A DNA stretch of 38,401 nucleotides from Eubacterium sp. (GCA_017533915.1 JAFWHX010000007.1:1-38401); one strand, 5' to 3'. Positions 27,034 to 34,685 are shown, counted from the stretch's first letter. Program-made: numbers and translations. The notes: generated from the letters alone by a model not told the origin.

Positions 27034-29004
27034 TTATTTTTCTGCAGGCTTCTTCCTTTTCTTAAGATTTACACCGAGCAGATTGAGCACCAGCAGCACC
27101 AGCACGACCAGGGCGATCACACCTATCAGCGCAACACCTCCAAGCGTCACCAGAGTGCCGAATTCGCCTTTATATACATGCGAGAATTCTTTGCTGTCGT
27201 CGTATATCATACGGCCATCTGCTTCTTTATATGTCGCCGGTATACCTGCCTCTGTGAAAGTCGCCAGATAATCTGCGGCTGCTACCCACGTCTTGAGAGG
27301 CTTTTCTTTGTCAGACGACCTGTTGAGCTCTCCGAACTCGAGTGAGTCCACTCCATTCTCGTCTTTCGGCACTATCACAAGGTCTGTGTTCTTCTCAAGA
27401 CCCATATCCATGATAAGGACTGCAGTCTCAGGATCCGTAACGACTCTGTATATAGTATCGTCTTTAAGGTCTATCTGGCTTCCCGTAGCATCTTCCAGGG
27501 TGGTGATATCATATACACGGCTCTCTTTGAATCTGTGCGGATTGTATTTGTACATAAGGCCGCTGAAGCTCAGGCTTGCTGACTCATCTGCAGATGCTAT
27601 TGCTGCCAGCTCAGCCAGATTCCTCAGATCTTCTCCTGTAAGATAGAACGATACTATCGCCTGACCTTTGGAGCCGTCATCTGACTTTCCGACGCGCATC
27701 ATATCATATACGGTATCCACAGTGATTTTTCCTTCCGGAAGACCTGTCTGCGCTGATCGGTCAGATGCGATCGCGACCAGATTCCCTTTAGGTATCTTGG
27801 CGTCTTCAGTCGCGCCAAATCTATATGCATCCGCAATGAGCTCGCAGAGCGGCGAGCTGCTCTTCACACAGTCGCAGTCTGCTATGTTCTCCATCTCAAA
27901 GAAGCTGTCGCATACTACCTGGCCGGCGGCGAATCCGTTAGATGCAAGATAGTCCCCCGCCGCCGCTTTGGCAGCTTTCGCAAGAACTGTCTTTACATTC
28001 TTGTCTTCTTTATACTTGCTGAGGTCTACAGTGCTGTAGCCGCTGTACTTATACGCGTTGTTTTCTATTACGTATTCTATTCTTCCGGCTTTCCCGCCGC
28101 CTGCAGCAAGCGAATAGATCCTGGTATCCCCTGCTTTTATCGGCTTGTCAAGCTCCGTCGTGCTGCCGCAGCTTATAATTATGTCGATATCCTTGACCTG
28201 CGCCGCGATCTTCTTCTCCAGCTTCTTGTCTGCGTCCTCCGCGCCCAGGCCGCTCGAGCAGAAGCAGATGATCATGTCTGCTTCTTCATCTTTCTTTATC
28301 TCGTTTACGAGCTTCTTGACTGTCTTGACAGTCCCCTCCTGCCTGAGCTGCTCCGGAGCCGCCGCGTCAAATGCGTCTTTACTGATGACGCTTATCACCG
28401 CTATCTCGGTCCTGTACTTGTTAAGATCGATATAATCATTAACGCCGTATTTTTTCAGCGCCGCTTCAAGCTCATTCGTCCCTGCGATGTTTGCGGTCGT
28501 TATATACGGAAGAGTATCTGTGCTCTTCGCCGCTTTGTTAAGCATGGCGGTCAGGTTTCTCCCGCCCTGCGCCGCCTCAGACGATCCGACCCCTGCGATA
28601 TCGTACCCGGCTTTGCCCATGGCATGTATCCCCGGATAGTACTGCGCAAATACCGAAGCATACGGCGTTCCCTGCGAGTAGTTGCCTGCGTCGATCAAAA
28701 ACGATCTCGGATAATGTGCGCTCTCCTCTTTGAAATACGTCGAAGCTCTGGAGTAAAGGCTCATGTCCTGCTCCATATCCGACGTGAACGTTATGCTGAC
28801 CGTATTCTTGTCAGTATCCTGCTCGTTGCCTTCACTGTCTGTATAAGTGTCAGGAGTGTTAGCTACGTTAGCATCCCTCAGACTCCTCTTATGCCTGGCC
28901 GTCCCCCTGTTCGGCTGGTCAGCGAACACAGCCGAAAACGACCCAAGCACCATAGTCAGTACCAACAGCATGACAAGAGCATGCTCTGCATTTCTGTGTT
29001 TCAT
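27034..29004 (-). CDS. Membrane-anchored 5'-nucleotidase-family protein, probably catalytically dead
   Basis: 656 residues from the ATG at 29004 (AAGGGG 8 nt upstream), which starts a signal peptide (1-28, ending AVFA). A metallophosphatase-like domain (about 68-310) and a 5'-nucleotidase C-terminal domain (about 360-600; LCELIADAYRFG, GLPEGKITVDTVYDMM) follow. A membrane segment (about 615-642) and a basic tail KKRKKPAEK end the protein, so it is displayed outside the cell. Metal ligands are largely lost: the DxH motif reads DME (76-78), the GD motif GN (107-108), GNHE reads GSSE (140-143), and the GHxH motif reads GSTT (280-283). Inferred role: binding or structural rather than nucleotide hydrolysis. 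Confidence 0.8.
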   Translation of the reverse strand: MKHRNAEHALVMLLVLTMVLGSFSAVFADQPNRGTARHKRSLRDANVANTPDTYTDSEGNEQDTDKNTVSITFTSDMEQDMSLYSRASTYFKEESAHYPRSFLIDAGNYSQGTPYASVFAQYYPGIHAMGKAGYDIAGVGSSEAAQGGRNLTAMLNKAAKSTDTLPYITTANIAGTNELEAALKKYGVNDYIDLNKYRTEIAVISVISKDAFDAAAPEQLRQEGTVKTVKKLVNEIKKDEEADMIICFCSSGLGAEDADKKLEKKIAAQVKDIDIIISCGSTTELDKPIKAGDTRIYSLAAGGGKAGRIEYVIENNAYKYSGYSTVDLSKYKEDKNVKTVLAKAAKAAAGDYLASNGFAAGQVVCDSFFEMENIADCDCVKSSSPLCELIADAYRFGATEDAKIPKGNLVAIASDRSAQTGLPEGKITVDTVYDMMRVGKSDDGSKGQAIVSFYLTGEDLRNLAELAAIASADESASLSFSGLMYKYNPHRFKESRVYDITTLEDATGSQIDLKDDTIYRVVTDPETAVLIMDMGLEKNTDLVIVPKDENGVDSLEFGELNRSSDKEKPLKTWVAAADYLATFTEAGIPATYKEADGRMIYDDSKEFSHVYKGEFGTLVTLGGVALIGVIALVVLVLLVLNLLGVNLKKRKKPAEK

Positions 29005-29039
29005 TTCTAATCCCCTTTTATATAAACTGTCCATTATTT

Positions 29040-29180
29040 GTTTGCGTTTAACGGCTGGCTATTGCGCTTCCCAGTCAGCTATCTGCGCTCCCGGTCAGCA
29101 CGCATCTCTGATGCATCCAGCCGGCTATTGATTTGCGTTTCCCGGGCAACACGCCTTTCTGATGCATCCAGCCGGCTATG
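29040..29180. repeat. Degenerate tandem repeat between two genes
   Basis: A 22-bp segment is exactly repeated at 29107-29128 and 29158-29179 (51-bp period; core GATGCATCCAGCCGGC). Flanking sequence also repeats less exactly, with a decayed third unit at about 29040-29075 (GGCTGGCTATTGCG). It fills the gap between the thioesterase stop and the 5'-nucleotidase-like start. Confidence 0.75.
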
Positions 29181-29186
29181 GCAGTC

Positions 29187-30047
29187 TCAACGCTTTATCT
29201 TTCGGAGCCCAAACACGGCTTCCACGTTTGTCCTGCCTCCTGTCTCCGTACGGAATACCGCAAGTTCATCCGCGGCTCTGTCGCCGTATTTAGGTATCAG
29301 AAGCCCGCTGTTCTTCTTGCTTCCTGTTTCTTGTGCATAAATACTACGATCCGCCGCAGCTCCTGTGCCGTCTGGGCTTTGATCGGCGACGTCTGACAGA
29401 CCTTCCGGAATGCCGCGCATTATCATTATGTCGCTTCCACATTTCGCTTCGGCGCGGAATCTGATATTGAACGAAGTGATCTCCTTGTCCAGTATGCCGT
29501 CGATATGGTTCCAGAGGATGTTGGCGTACTGCGTGTTATTCATGTGCATGTTCATGTCGCACTCGTTAAGCATAACATGATGGACGCCGCAGCCTTCCAT
29601 TTCCAGATCTTTCGGGATCCGAAACTTCTCGCTTACGCTGAGCACCGGCTTATCGCCGCTTTCGTAATTTGAAAGATCGATCTCTTTCGTCTTATACAGG
29701 TGCCCGTCCTCGGTATCGACGACAGCCCAGTCTCCGGATGCTCTCGCAACGCAGCGGCCGTTCCGCACGACCTCATATCCTCTGAAGAACGTCGCGCCGC
29801 GGGTCCCGGCAGTCCATGTCCTTGTCTCGATATCGTCAAACTGATGGATCTGCTCGTAGATCTCCATGGAGAACCTCGTGATTATGAACGACTTCCTGTC
29901 CCAGAACAGCTCAAAATACGACGGCTTTCTGGCGTTCATCTGCCCGTTTGCAGTCTCCTGGATACACTTGATGAGCTCCGTCGGCTTTATATTATTGTTG
30001 ACATCCACATCCATACATCCGATGTGGTGCTCCATAGAATAGTACAC
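29187..30047 (-). CDS. Acyl-ACP thioesterase
   Basis: Double hot-dog acyl-ACP thioesterase, releasing fatty acids from acyl carrier protein. First hot-dog: MEHHIGCMDVDVNNNIKPTELIKCIQETA and TWTAGTRGATFFRGYEV; second hot-dog starts near LNECDMNMHMNNTQYANILWNHID, where NxHxNNxxY carries the catalytic Asn and His. Near the C-terminus a hydrophilic stretch (PEGLSDVADQSPDGTGAA and on) of about 45 residues interrupts the last strands. Start is uncertain: the frame opens at GTG 30086; GTG 30047 has AAGGAG 9 nt upstream and fits the family N-terminus; ATG 30035 is also possible. Alone between two unrelated genes. Confidence 0.85.
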   Translation of the reverse strand: MYYSMEHHIGCMDVDVNNNIKPTELIKCIQETANGQMNARKPSYFELFWDRKSFIITRFSMEIYEQIHQFDDIETRTWTAGTRGATFFRGYEVVRNGRCVARASGDWAVVDTEDGHLYKTKEIDLSNYESGDKPVLSVSEKFRIPKDLEMEGCGVHHVMLNECDMNMHMNNTQYANILWNHIDGILDKEITSFNIRFRAEAKCGSDIMIMRGIPEGLSDVADQSPDGTGAAADRSIYAQETGSKKNSGLLIPKYGDRAADELAVFRTETGGRTNVEAVFGLRKIKR

Positions 30048-30237
30048 TTTACGTGACTCCTTAAGTACCAAAACCAATCCGCTCACATGTGCATCCCTGT
30101 TTTAGAGATCACAGGCGACATGAGCAGATTCATATATTTAACAGATATTTCGCCTGTATATAATACTACCACAAAGTTCACCGTGCCCCAGTGAGAATTT
30201 TGTGAATTTTACTTATGCTATTTTCATGATTTTTCAT
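30048..30237. other. Intergenic region between divergent units
   Basis: AT-rich gap between the thioesterase (minus) and tRNA-Ser (plus). A possible minus-strand -10 (TATTAT or TATATA near 30155-30170) was seen without a matching -35. No reading frame is supported. Confidence 0.4.
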
Positions 30238-30266
30238 TTGCATGCGGGGTGCAGATATGTTATATT
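30238..30266 (+). promoter_or_regulatory. Candidate promoter of tRNA-Ser
   Basis: TTGCAT (30238-30243) and TATATT (30261-30266) with a 17-nt spacer, about 115 nt upstream of tRNA-Ser on the same strand. Confidence 0.6.
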
Positions 30267-30279
30267 AGTTATTGACTTT

Positions 30280-30337
30280 GACACGGAGCAGTCTGCTGAT
30301 CCAATCAGTCAAAGACACGGAGCAGTCTGCTGATCCA
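30280..30337 (+). repeat. 24-bp direct repeat upstream of tRNA-Ser
   Basis: A 24-bp sequence (core ACACGGAGCAGTCTGCTGAT) occurs at 30280-30303 and exactly again at 30314-30337. A third partial match, TTTGACACGGAG, runs into the first bases of tRNA-Ser (30373-30384). It lies in the presumed tRNA leader. Confidence 0.85.
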
Positions 30338-30380
30338 GTTAAACACACAACAGAACATAAATCAGAACAAACTTTGACAC

Positions 30381-30468
30381 GGAGGGTTGACCGAGTGGCT
30401 AAGGAGCTCGCCTGGAAAGCGAGTAAGGTGTAACAGCCCCGCGGGTTCGAGTCCCGTGCCCTCCGCCA
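30381..30468 (+). tRNA. tRNA-Ser (GGA)
   Basis: Class II tRNA of 88 nt with acceptor GGAGGGT/GCCCTCC, anticodon GGA in the loop of CTCGC/GCGAG, a long variable arm, T-arm GCGGG-TTCGAGT-CCCGT, discriminator G and encoded CCA. Its 3' end forms the left attachment site of the integrated elements; the gene stays intact. Confidence 0.95.
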
Positions 30469-30494
30469 TGAAACCGTTGGAATTCCAACGGTTT
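30447..30494 (+). other. Attachment-site copy 1 (3' end of tRNA-Ser plus terminator)
   Basis: These 48 bp are repeated at 32871-32918 with a single mismatch (G 30458 versus C 32882). They cover the tRNA T-loop to CCA and the following hairpin. A duplicated tRNA 3' end next to an integrase gene is the hallmark of site-specific integration. Confidence 0.85.
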
Positions 30495-30497
30495 TTT
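30471..30497 (+). terminator. Terminator of tRNA-Ser
   Basis: Perfect palindromic stem AAACCGTTGG/CCAACGGTTT around AATT, followed by a T-run on the plus strand. It begins 3 nt after the encoded CCA. Confidence 0.85.
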
Positions 30498-30585
30498 CTT
30501 TGTCTTTGCACCATTTTGTGTTCAATTGCACACACTTTTGCACACACTCTTCGTTTTCGCATTTTCTATCGACCTCTTGGATATA

Positions 30586-31257
30586 TTATTCTTTTTCTTT
30601 GTCCGGCACATCTTCTGACAGCGCACTGTTAAGCATTTTTCTGTTTTCATCTATAGTCCGTCTGTCGTACAGGTAATGTCCCCAGGTAGTAAGAATGTCT
30701 TCCTGACCAGGGAACAATCTGATATAATCCGTATTGATACCGTCGTCGAGCATCTTGGAAGCCACAGTCTTTCTGATCTTATGATGGCTCTTGTATTCTA
30801 TCCCGGCTTTTCTGCAGTATTTCTCGTTTATCTTTCGCATTGTACCGTATCCCAAAGGCTTGTCCTGGCACGAGAAAATGAAACCGCTTGTCGATGCTCC
30901 GAGCTCATTCTGCTTTTCCGTCGCAAGAGCAATGAGCTTCTTGGCTTCATCTGTCAGCTCCACTTCTCTGTCGCCGAACGCACCCTTGGTATGATCCACA
31001 ACTTCTTTTGTAGTCTGTCTCAGGAATGACGACACTATAATGAATTCTCCGTCTTCCGAAATATCAGAATACCTTAGAGAGCATATCTCGCCTACCCTTA
31101 AGCCTGTCTGGAAGCAGAACAGTATCGCGAGCGGAATAAGCGGCTGCGATGTATGTCTTCCAGTATAGAAGTCATCCCACGCTCTTTTACAGGCACCTGT
31201 ATATAATTCGTAGAGATATTCTTTCAGGGATTCAATCGACGTTTTCCTTGTTTGTAC
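30586..31257 (-). pseudogene. Tyrosine integrase remnant with internal deletion
   Basis: The frame encodes a protein nearly identical to the intact integrase at 34686-35993 but lacks its first about 84 residues and, in frame, about 135 residues (between Trp106 and Trp241 of the intact copy). The join is KRAWDDFY, formed between the similar segments KREWNDD and VAWDDYY. Deleted is the core DNA-binding (SAM-like) domain. The catalytic part stays readable: TGLRVGEI, HHKIRKTVAS and TTWGHYLYDRR. A TGA at 31258-31260 closes the frame upstream; the only internal starts would give a catalytic fragment. It reads toward attachment copy 1. Probably inactive, though a small catalytic fragment could still be made. 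Confidence 0.85.
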
Positions 31258-31291
31258 TCATAGCTGTTCCCCTTTCCGCCACTTTTGGCAT

Positions 31292-31322
31292 AATAAAAAC
31301 TGCACCCTTTATTGGATGCAGT
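31292..31322 (-). terminator. Terminator of the AAA/DUF4143 gene
   Basis: Stem ACTGCATCC/GGGTGCAGT (one G-T pair; 31299-31307 with 31314-31322), followed on the minus strand by TTTTTATTAT. It lies 53 nt after the stop codon. Confidence 0.8.
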
Positions 31323-31375
31323 TATGTAGCGGAAAGAGATATTCTCTTAACAATCACAAAATCTCAGATCATCCC

Positions 31376-32710
31376 CTACTTAATATATGTGAGCAGGAAG
31401 TCAACAATTCCTATCACTGTAAATCCATGTTCATCTCTACTCTCCTTAATTGGGCGATTTACAACCAGTACCTTCTGTACCTGATCATTGAGCATAGTAT
31501 ATGGCCTGACCTCTCTTGTTCTGGTTTCTGCGTTGGACATATCTTCTGTTACCTGAATATAGTATGCTCTCAACCCTTTAACCGCATAGAAATCCACTTC
31601 GTTATTCTTCCGCACAGACTTACCTTCGCGGTTTTTTTCTATTGTGTCAAACACTCCAACGTTTACTGAATAGCCATTATAAATCAATTCGTTATAGACG
31701 ATATTTTCCAGCATCTGTCCCTCATCCGGAAAAGCAAAATTCAATCTGGCATTTCTTAGACCGGTATCACAAAAGTAATACTTCCTTAATGCACCGATTT
31801 CTTTCCTCCCCTTCAGATCATATCTTCGCGCCTCCTGAATGATGAACGCATCTTTGAAATACTGTATGTACTTTTCAACCGTATCCTTCCCGATTTTTAC
31901 ATGTCTTACGCTCTTGTAGGTGTTTGATATTTTTTCCGAATTAAGAAGTTCGCCAGTAGCTGTACTGATAATATTACAAAGCTCGTCCAGAGCCTCGCTT
32001 TTCTTCAGATGATTGCGCTCTATAATATCTCTGAAATACGTAGTCTCGAATAATGTCTTCAGATACTGCTGCTTGTCTTCATCATCTTTCAGAACGGCCA
32101 GCGGCATTCCTCCAAACTGCATGAACTCATACAGAGCCTCCACAGCCGGGATTCCTTTGTATTTACTGAACTCCTCGAACGATAGTGGATACAGATGTAT
32201 ATCTGTTGCTTTATCCCTGAAAGATGTGACAATATCTGTCGAAAGCATTTTAGAATTTGACCCAGTTACATACAGGTCAATATTCTTCTCACGTGAAAGG
32301 CCGAGTATTACATCAACAAATGTTATCGTCTCATCATCTTCTTTACCCGCTATGATGTGTCTGCCATCAGTCAGTTCAGGGTTGATTATAGAATATACCA
32401 TCTGTATCTCATCAAGAAATACGTAGTACATGTCTTTACCCGAGCATAAATCGCGAACAAAGTTCCCCAACTCAAGTGGATCCCGATATTTGCTGTTTTT
32501 ATCTTCATCCAGTTCAATTATGATAATATTATCTTCATTTACCCCTTCTGAAAGAAGATAATTGCGATATATTTCTTTCAGAAGATATGATTTCCCGCAT
32601 CTTCTGATTCCCGTTATTACTTTAGGGAATCCATTATTTTTTGATCTTATCAGCTGATTAAGATATTTATCTCGATCTATCACTACTCTGCCTCCAGATT
32701 TTGATGACAT
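31376..32710 (-). CDS. AAA_14/DUF4143 ATPase
   Basis: 444 residues from ATG 32710 (the frame opens at 32761; neither start has a strong ribosome binding site). P-loop GIRRCGKS (34-41), Walker B YVFLDEIQ (about 94-101), sensor-like YVTGSNSKML, then a C-terminal DUF4143 domain with a PD-(D/E)XK-like stretch (NNEVDFYAV...YYIQVTED). This family is common in Bacillota, Bacteroidota and archaea, often in mobile or accessory DNA; its role is unknown. It is the only intact cargo between the two attachment copies and has its own promoter and terminator. Confidence 0.88.
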   Translation of the reverse strand: MSSKSGGRVVIDRDKYLNQLIRSKNNGFPKVITGIRRCGKSYLLKEIYRNYLLSEGVNEDNIIIIELDEDKNSKYRDPLELGNFVRDLCSGKDMYYVFLDEIQMVYSIINPELTDGRHIIAGKEDDETITFVDVILGLSREKNIDLYVTGSNSKMLSTDIVTSFRDKATDIHLYPLSFEEFSKYKGIPAVEALYEFMQFGGMPLAVLKDDEDKQQYLKTLFETTYFRDIIERNHLKKSEALDELCNIISTATGELLNSEKISNTYKSVRHVKIGKDTVEKYIQYFKDAFIIQEARRYDLKGRKEIGALRKYYFCDTGLRNARLNFAFPDEGQMLENIVYNELIYNGYSVNVGVFDTIEKNREGKSVRKNNEVDFYAVKGLRAYYIQVTEDMSNAETRTREVRPYTMLNDQVQKVLVVNRPIKESRDEHGFTVIGIVDFLLTYIK

Positions 32711-32751
32711 AAAACCGCAAACTTGTAGCTTTCTACAATTTTTACGACTAC

Positions 32752-32780
32752 ATAATAACATTTGATATATTAATTTACAA
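32752..32780 (-). promoter_or_regulatory. Promoter of the AAA/DUF4143 gene
   Basis: On the minus strand TTGTAA (32775-32780) and TATTAT (32752-32757) are 17 nt apart. Just downstream, a small hairpin TTGTAG-CTTT-CTACAA (32723-32738) lies in the leader before the start codon. Confidence 0.7.
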
Positions 32781-32870
32781 TCAAAAAACGTAGATTTCTA
32801 CATAAAAAAGCCCTATCGGGTCCTTTCCGCCAAACCAGCAATAAAAAATCGCACCCGTTACCGGTTGGGC

Positions 32871-32918
32871 TCGAGTCCCGTCCCCTCCGCCATGAAACCG
32901 TTGGAATTCCAACGGTTT
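32871..32918 (+). other. Attachment-site copy 2 (tRNA-Ser 3' end remnant)
   Basis: A 48-bp near-copy of 30447-30494 without the rest of the tRNA. It includes the T-loop, acceptor 3' strand, CCA and the AAACCGTTGG hairpin. It marks the junction between two integrated elements or the end of the first one. Confidence 0.85.
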
Positions 32919-32931
32919 CATTTTTATTTTT

Positions 32932-32983
32932 GCACACAAATTCGTGTTTTTGCACACACTTTTGCACACACTTTTGCACACAC
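32932..32983 (+). repeat. TTTGCACACAC repeats next to attachment copy 2
   Basis: After attachment copy 2, TTTTGCACACA(C) occurs four times in a row (32929-32983, three of them at 11-13-bp spacing). Two copies follow attachment copy 1 at about 30530-30552. Inference: arm-type binding sites for the integrase. Confidence 0.65.
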
Positions 32984-33129
32984 CTGGTATGACCCCCTAA
33001 AGGGTAACACTTTTTTGATGACTGATCCGGAAAGGAAACAACGATTTTTGACTGCACCCCAAGGGGTAACATTAGTATCTTATTCCTTAGATATTACAGC
33101 TGATTTGATGCTTTGGTCAATCGCCTTGT

Positions 33130-34008
33130 TCAGATAACTACTGGATATGTACCTCTTGGATTTTTCGTCCTGAATTCCACCGGCGATAATCCTCCAAGTG
33201 CATCTTTCGGTCTTCGGTTATTATAGTATTCTATGAATTCGACTACAGCTTTTACAATATCATCTATTGGTACTTTTCTGTTCTTTATACGCGTTTTACC
33301 AAATCTGCAGTAAAGGCCTTCCGTCTTAATGATACCATTGAGCGATTCCATGGCTGCATTATCATAGCAGCTACCTTTTTTGCCAGTACTTAATCGCATA
33401 CCATATGACTTTACTGTGTTCATATATTCGCAAGACATATAGCTGCTGCCGAGATCGCTGTGAAGTATCGTATCTTTGAATCCCTCTCCCCATGTCGATA
33501 CGAGAAGATCTACTGTCTCAACACACAGTTTTGAGTCCGGAGATGTCGAGATGCTGTATGAAAGGATCTCTCCATTGAAAAGATCTTCTATCGTATTCAA
33601 ATATTCAGTATGCTCTTTCCCATAAAGATACGTGATATCTTCTACCAGCCTTTTGCGGGGCTCAAGCGCAAAGAACCATCTTCCAATCAGATCCGGAGGA
33701 ACATTTTTCAGTATTTCTTTTCGCCTGGCATATACCTCATCAGACCATCGCCTGCGTCTCACAGCTGAAAGCAGATCATTATCTCTCATTAATCTGTAAA
33801 TATGCTTCCTGTTGACGCTATAGCCAAGTTCGCCGCTCACAAGCGTAGTCATGTTTCTGTACCCTATACCGTTAAAATTCTCTTTCTGTAATCTGGCTAT
33901 GATTTCAAGAATTTCTGTGTCTTCAACGGTAACCGCAGGCTGCTTGAGAAAGCAGTAATAGCTTTTCCTGGATACATCTGCGATCCTGCAGAGCAGACTG
34001 ATACTCAT
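33130..34008 (-). CDS. IS3-family transposase OrfB (DDE catalytic part)
   Basis: 292 residues with the retroviral-integrase fold. DD(35)E is complete: D124 (VEDITYL), D185 (HSDLGSSY) and E221 (NAAMESLNGIIKTE), with exactly 35 residues between the last two. An HTH_21 region precedes it and YNNRRPKDALGGLSPVEF ends it. OrfB overlaps orfA by four bases (ATGA) and is in the -1 frame. The OrfB frame stays open upstream of its ATG back to an A9 run in orfA, encoding AIKEIAESEG, a normal OrfB start, so the active product is probably an OrfAB fusion. Confidence 0.93.
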   Translation of the reverse strand: MSISLLCRIADVSRKSYYCFLKQPAVTVEDTEILEIIARLQKENFNGIGYRNMTTLVSGELGYSVNRKHIYRLMRDNDLLSAVRRRRWSDEVYARRKEILKNVPPDLIGRWFFALEPRKRLVEDITYLYGKEHTEYLNTIEDLFNGEILSYSISTSPDSKLCVETVDLLVSTWGEGFKDTILHSDLGSSYMSCEYMNTVKSYGMRLSTGKKGSCYDNAAMESLNGIIKTEGLYCRFGKTRIKNRKVPIDDIVKAVVEFIEYYNNRRPKDALGGLSPVEFRTKNPRGTYPVVI

Positions 34009-34562
34009 TCCTTCGCTTTCAGCGATTTCTTTGATGGCTTTACATCTTGTTTTTTTTTAAAGTCTGGAGCTGGTGTCCCGTTAAGCTCCATCAATTTCTC
34101 AAGATATTTTACTTTAGCCTTAAGGTACTGATTCTCTTCTTTTAAAGCTCTGTTCTTCAGATGCTCATCTCGAGCCTTATCTTCTGGATCCATATCCCGC
34201 TTCTCCTCATAGAAACTGTCTCGCTTTTTGTCTGTTGCAGTTTCCCATGAATAGTATAGCGCATAAATATGATGTTTGTCTTTGATCCAGTTTTGTATAG
34301 TGTCAATGGCCAGGTCGGTTTCCTGTGCAACATCTCTGATGCTTTTATCGTCTATCTCCACCTTATTGATTATATCAAGTTTCTCCTTTGGGGTATATTT
34401 GAGCTTTTTTCGCTTGATATAGCCATATTTCTCGGGATCTTTTTTAAGCCAGTTGTATATCGAATGACGGGCGATATGAAATCTTTGTGATGCCTCTTTA
34501 AATGTCATTCCGCCAGCAACTGCTTTAAACACTTTCTCTTTAAACTCATCGTTGTAAACCAT
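34005..34562 (-). CDS. IS3-family OrfA (HTH protein)
   Basis: 185 residues: two helix-turn-helix segments (FKEASQRFHIARHSIYNWLKK about 21-41; SIRDVAQETDLAIDTIQNWI about 74-93) and a C-terminal coiled coil with leucine-zipper spacing (about 135-160), as in IS150-type OrfA. It binds the terminal repeats. Nine A residues (34050-34058 on the plus strand as T) near its end, read AAA AAA AAA C, make a likely slippery site. Confidence 0.9.
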   Translation of the reverse strand: MVYNDEFKEKVFKAVAGGMTFKEASQRFHIARHSIYNWLKKDPEKYGYIKRKKLKYTPKEKLDIINKVEIDDKSIRDVAQETDLAIDTIQNWIKDKHHIYALYYSWETATDKKRDSFYEEKRDMDPEDKARDEHLKNRALKEENQYLKAKVKYLEKLMELNGTPAPDFKKKQDVKPSKKSLKAKE

Positions 34563-34685
34563 TGCTTCCTCCTCCTTATCATCTGTTTCTCTTGGATGGA
34601 TGCAGTGGCTTGAAAGTGTTACCTTTTTGGGGGTCAGATCAACCTTATTCGCCCCATATTTTTTTCGAGATTTTTCATAGATTAA

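Larger units (their letters stand above)
32990..34636 (-). mobile_element. IS3-family insertion sequence (IS150-like)
   Basis: About 1647 bp bounded by 24-bp inverted repeats with two mismatches (32990-33013 and 34613-34636; outer end TGACCCCC, inner GGTAACACTTT). Ends are TG...CA, as usual for IS3. It carries orfA and orfB on the minus strand. No target duplication is clear: the flanks read GGTA on the left and GATC on the right. It sits between attachment copy 2 and the intact integrase gene. Confidence 0.9.

Noticed and set aside
30265-30543. Minus-strand frames over tRNA-Ser and, similarly, over 32770-33072
   Set aside because: They are antisense reads of the tRNA 3' end and its copy; their similarity to each other comes from the repeated attachment site.
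32723-32802. Short GTAG...CTAC palindromes resembling CRISPR repeat stems
   Set aside because: Only isolated 5-6-bp stems; no regular repeat-spacer array and no cas gene.
32986-34640. Target-site duplication of the IS
   Set aside because: Flanking bases (GGTA and GATC) do not match at 3-5 bp, so no duplication can be claimed.
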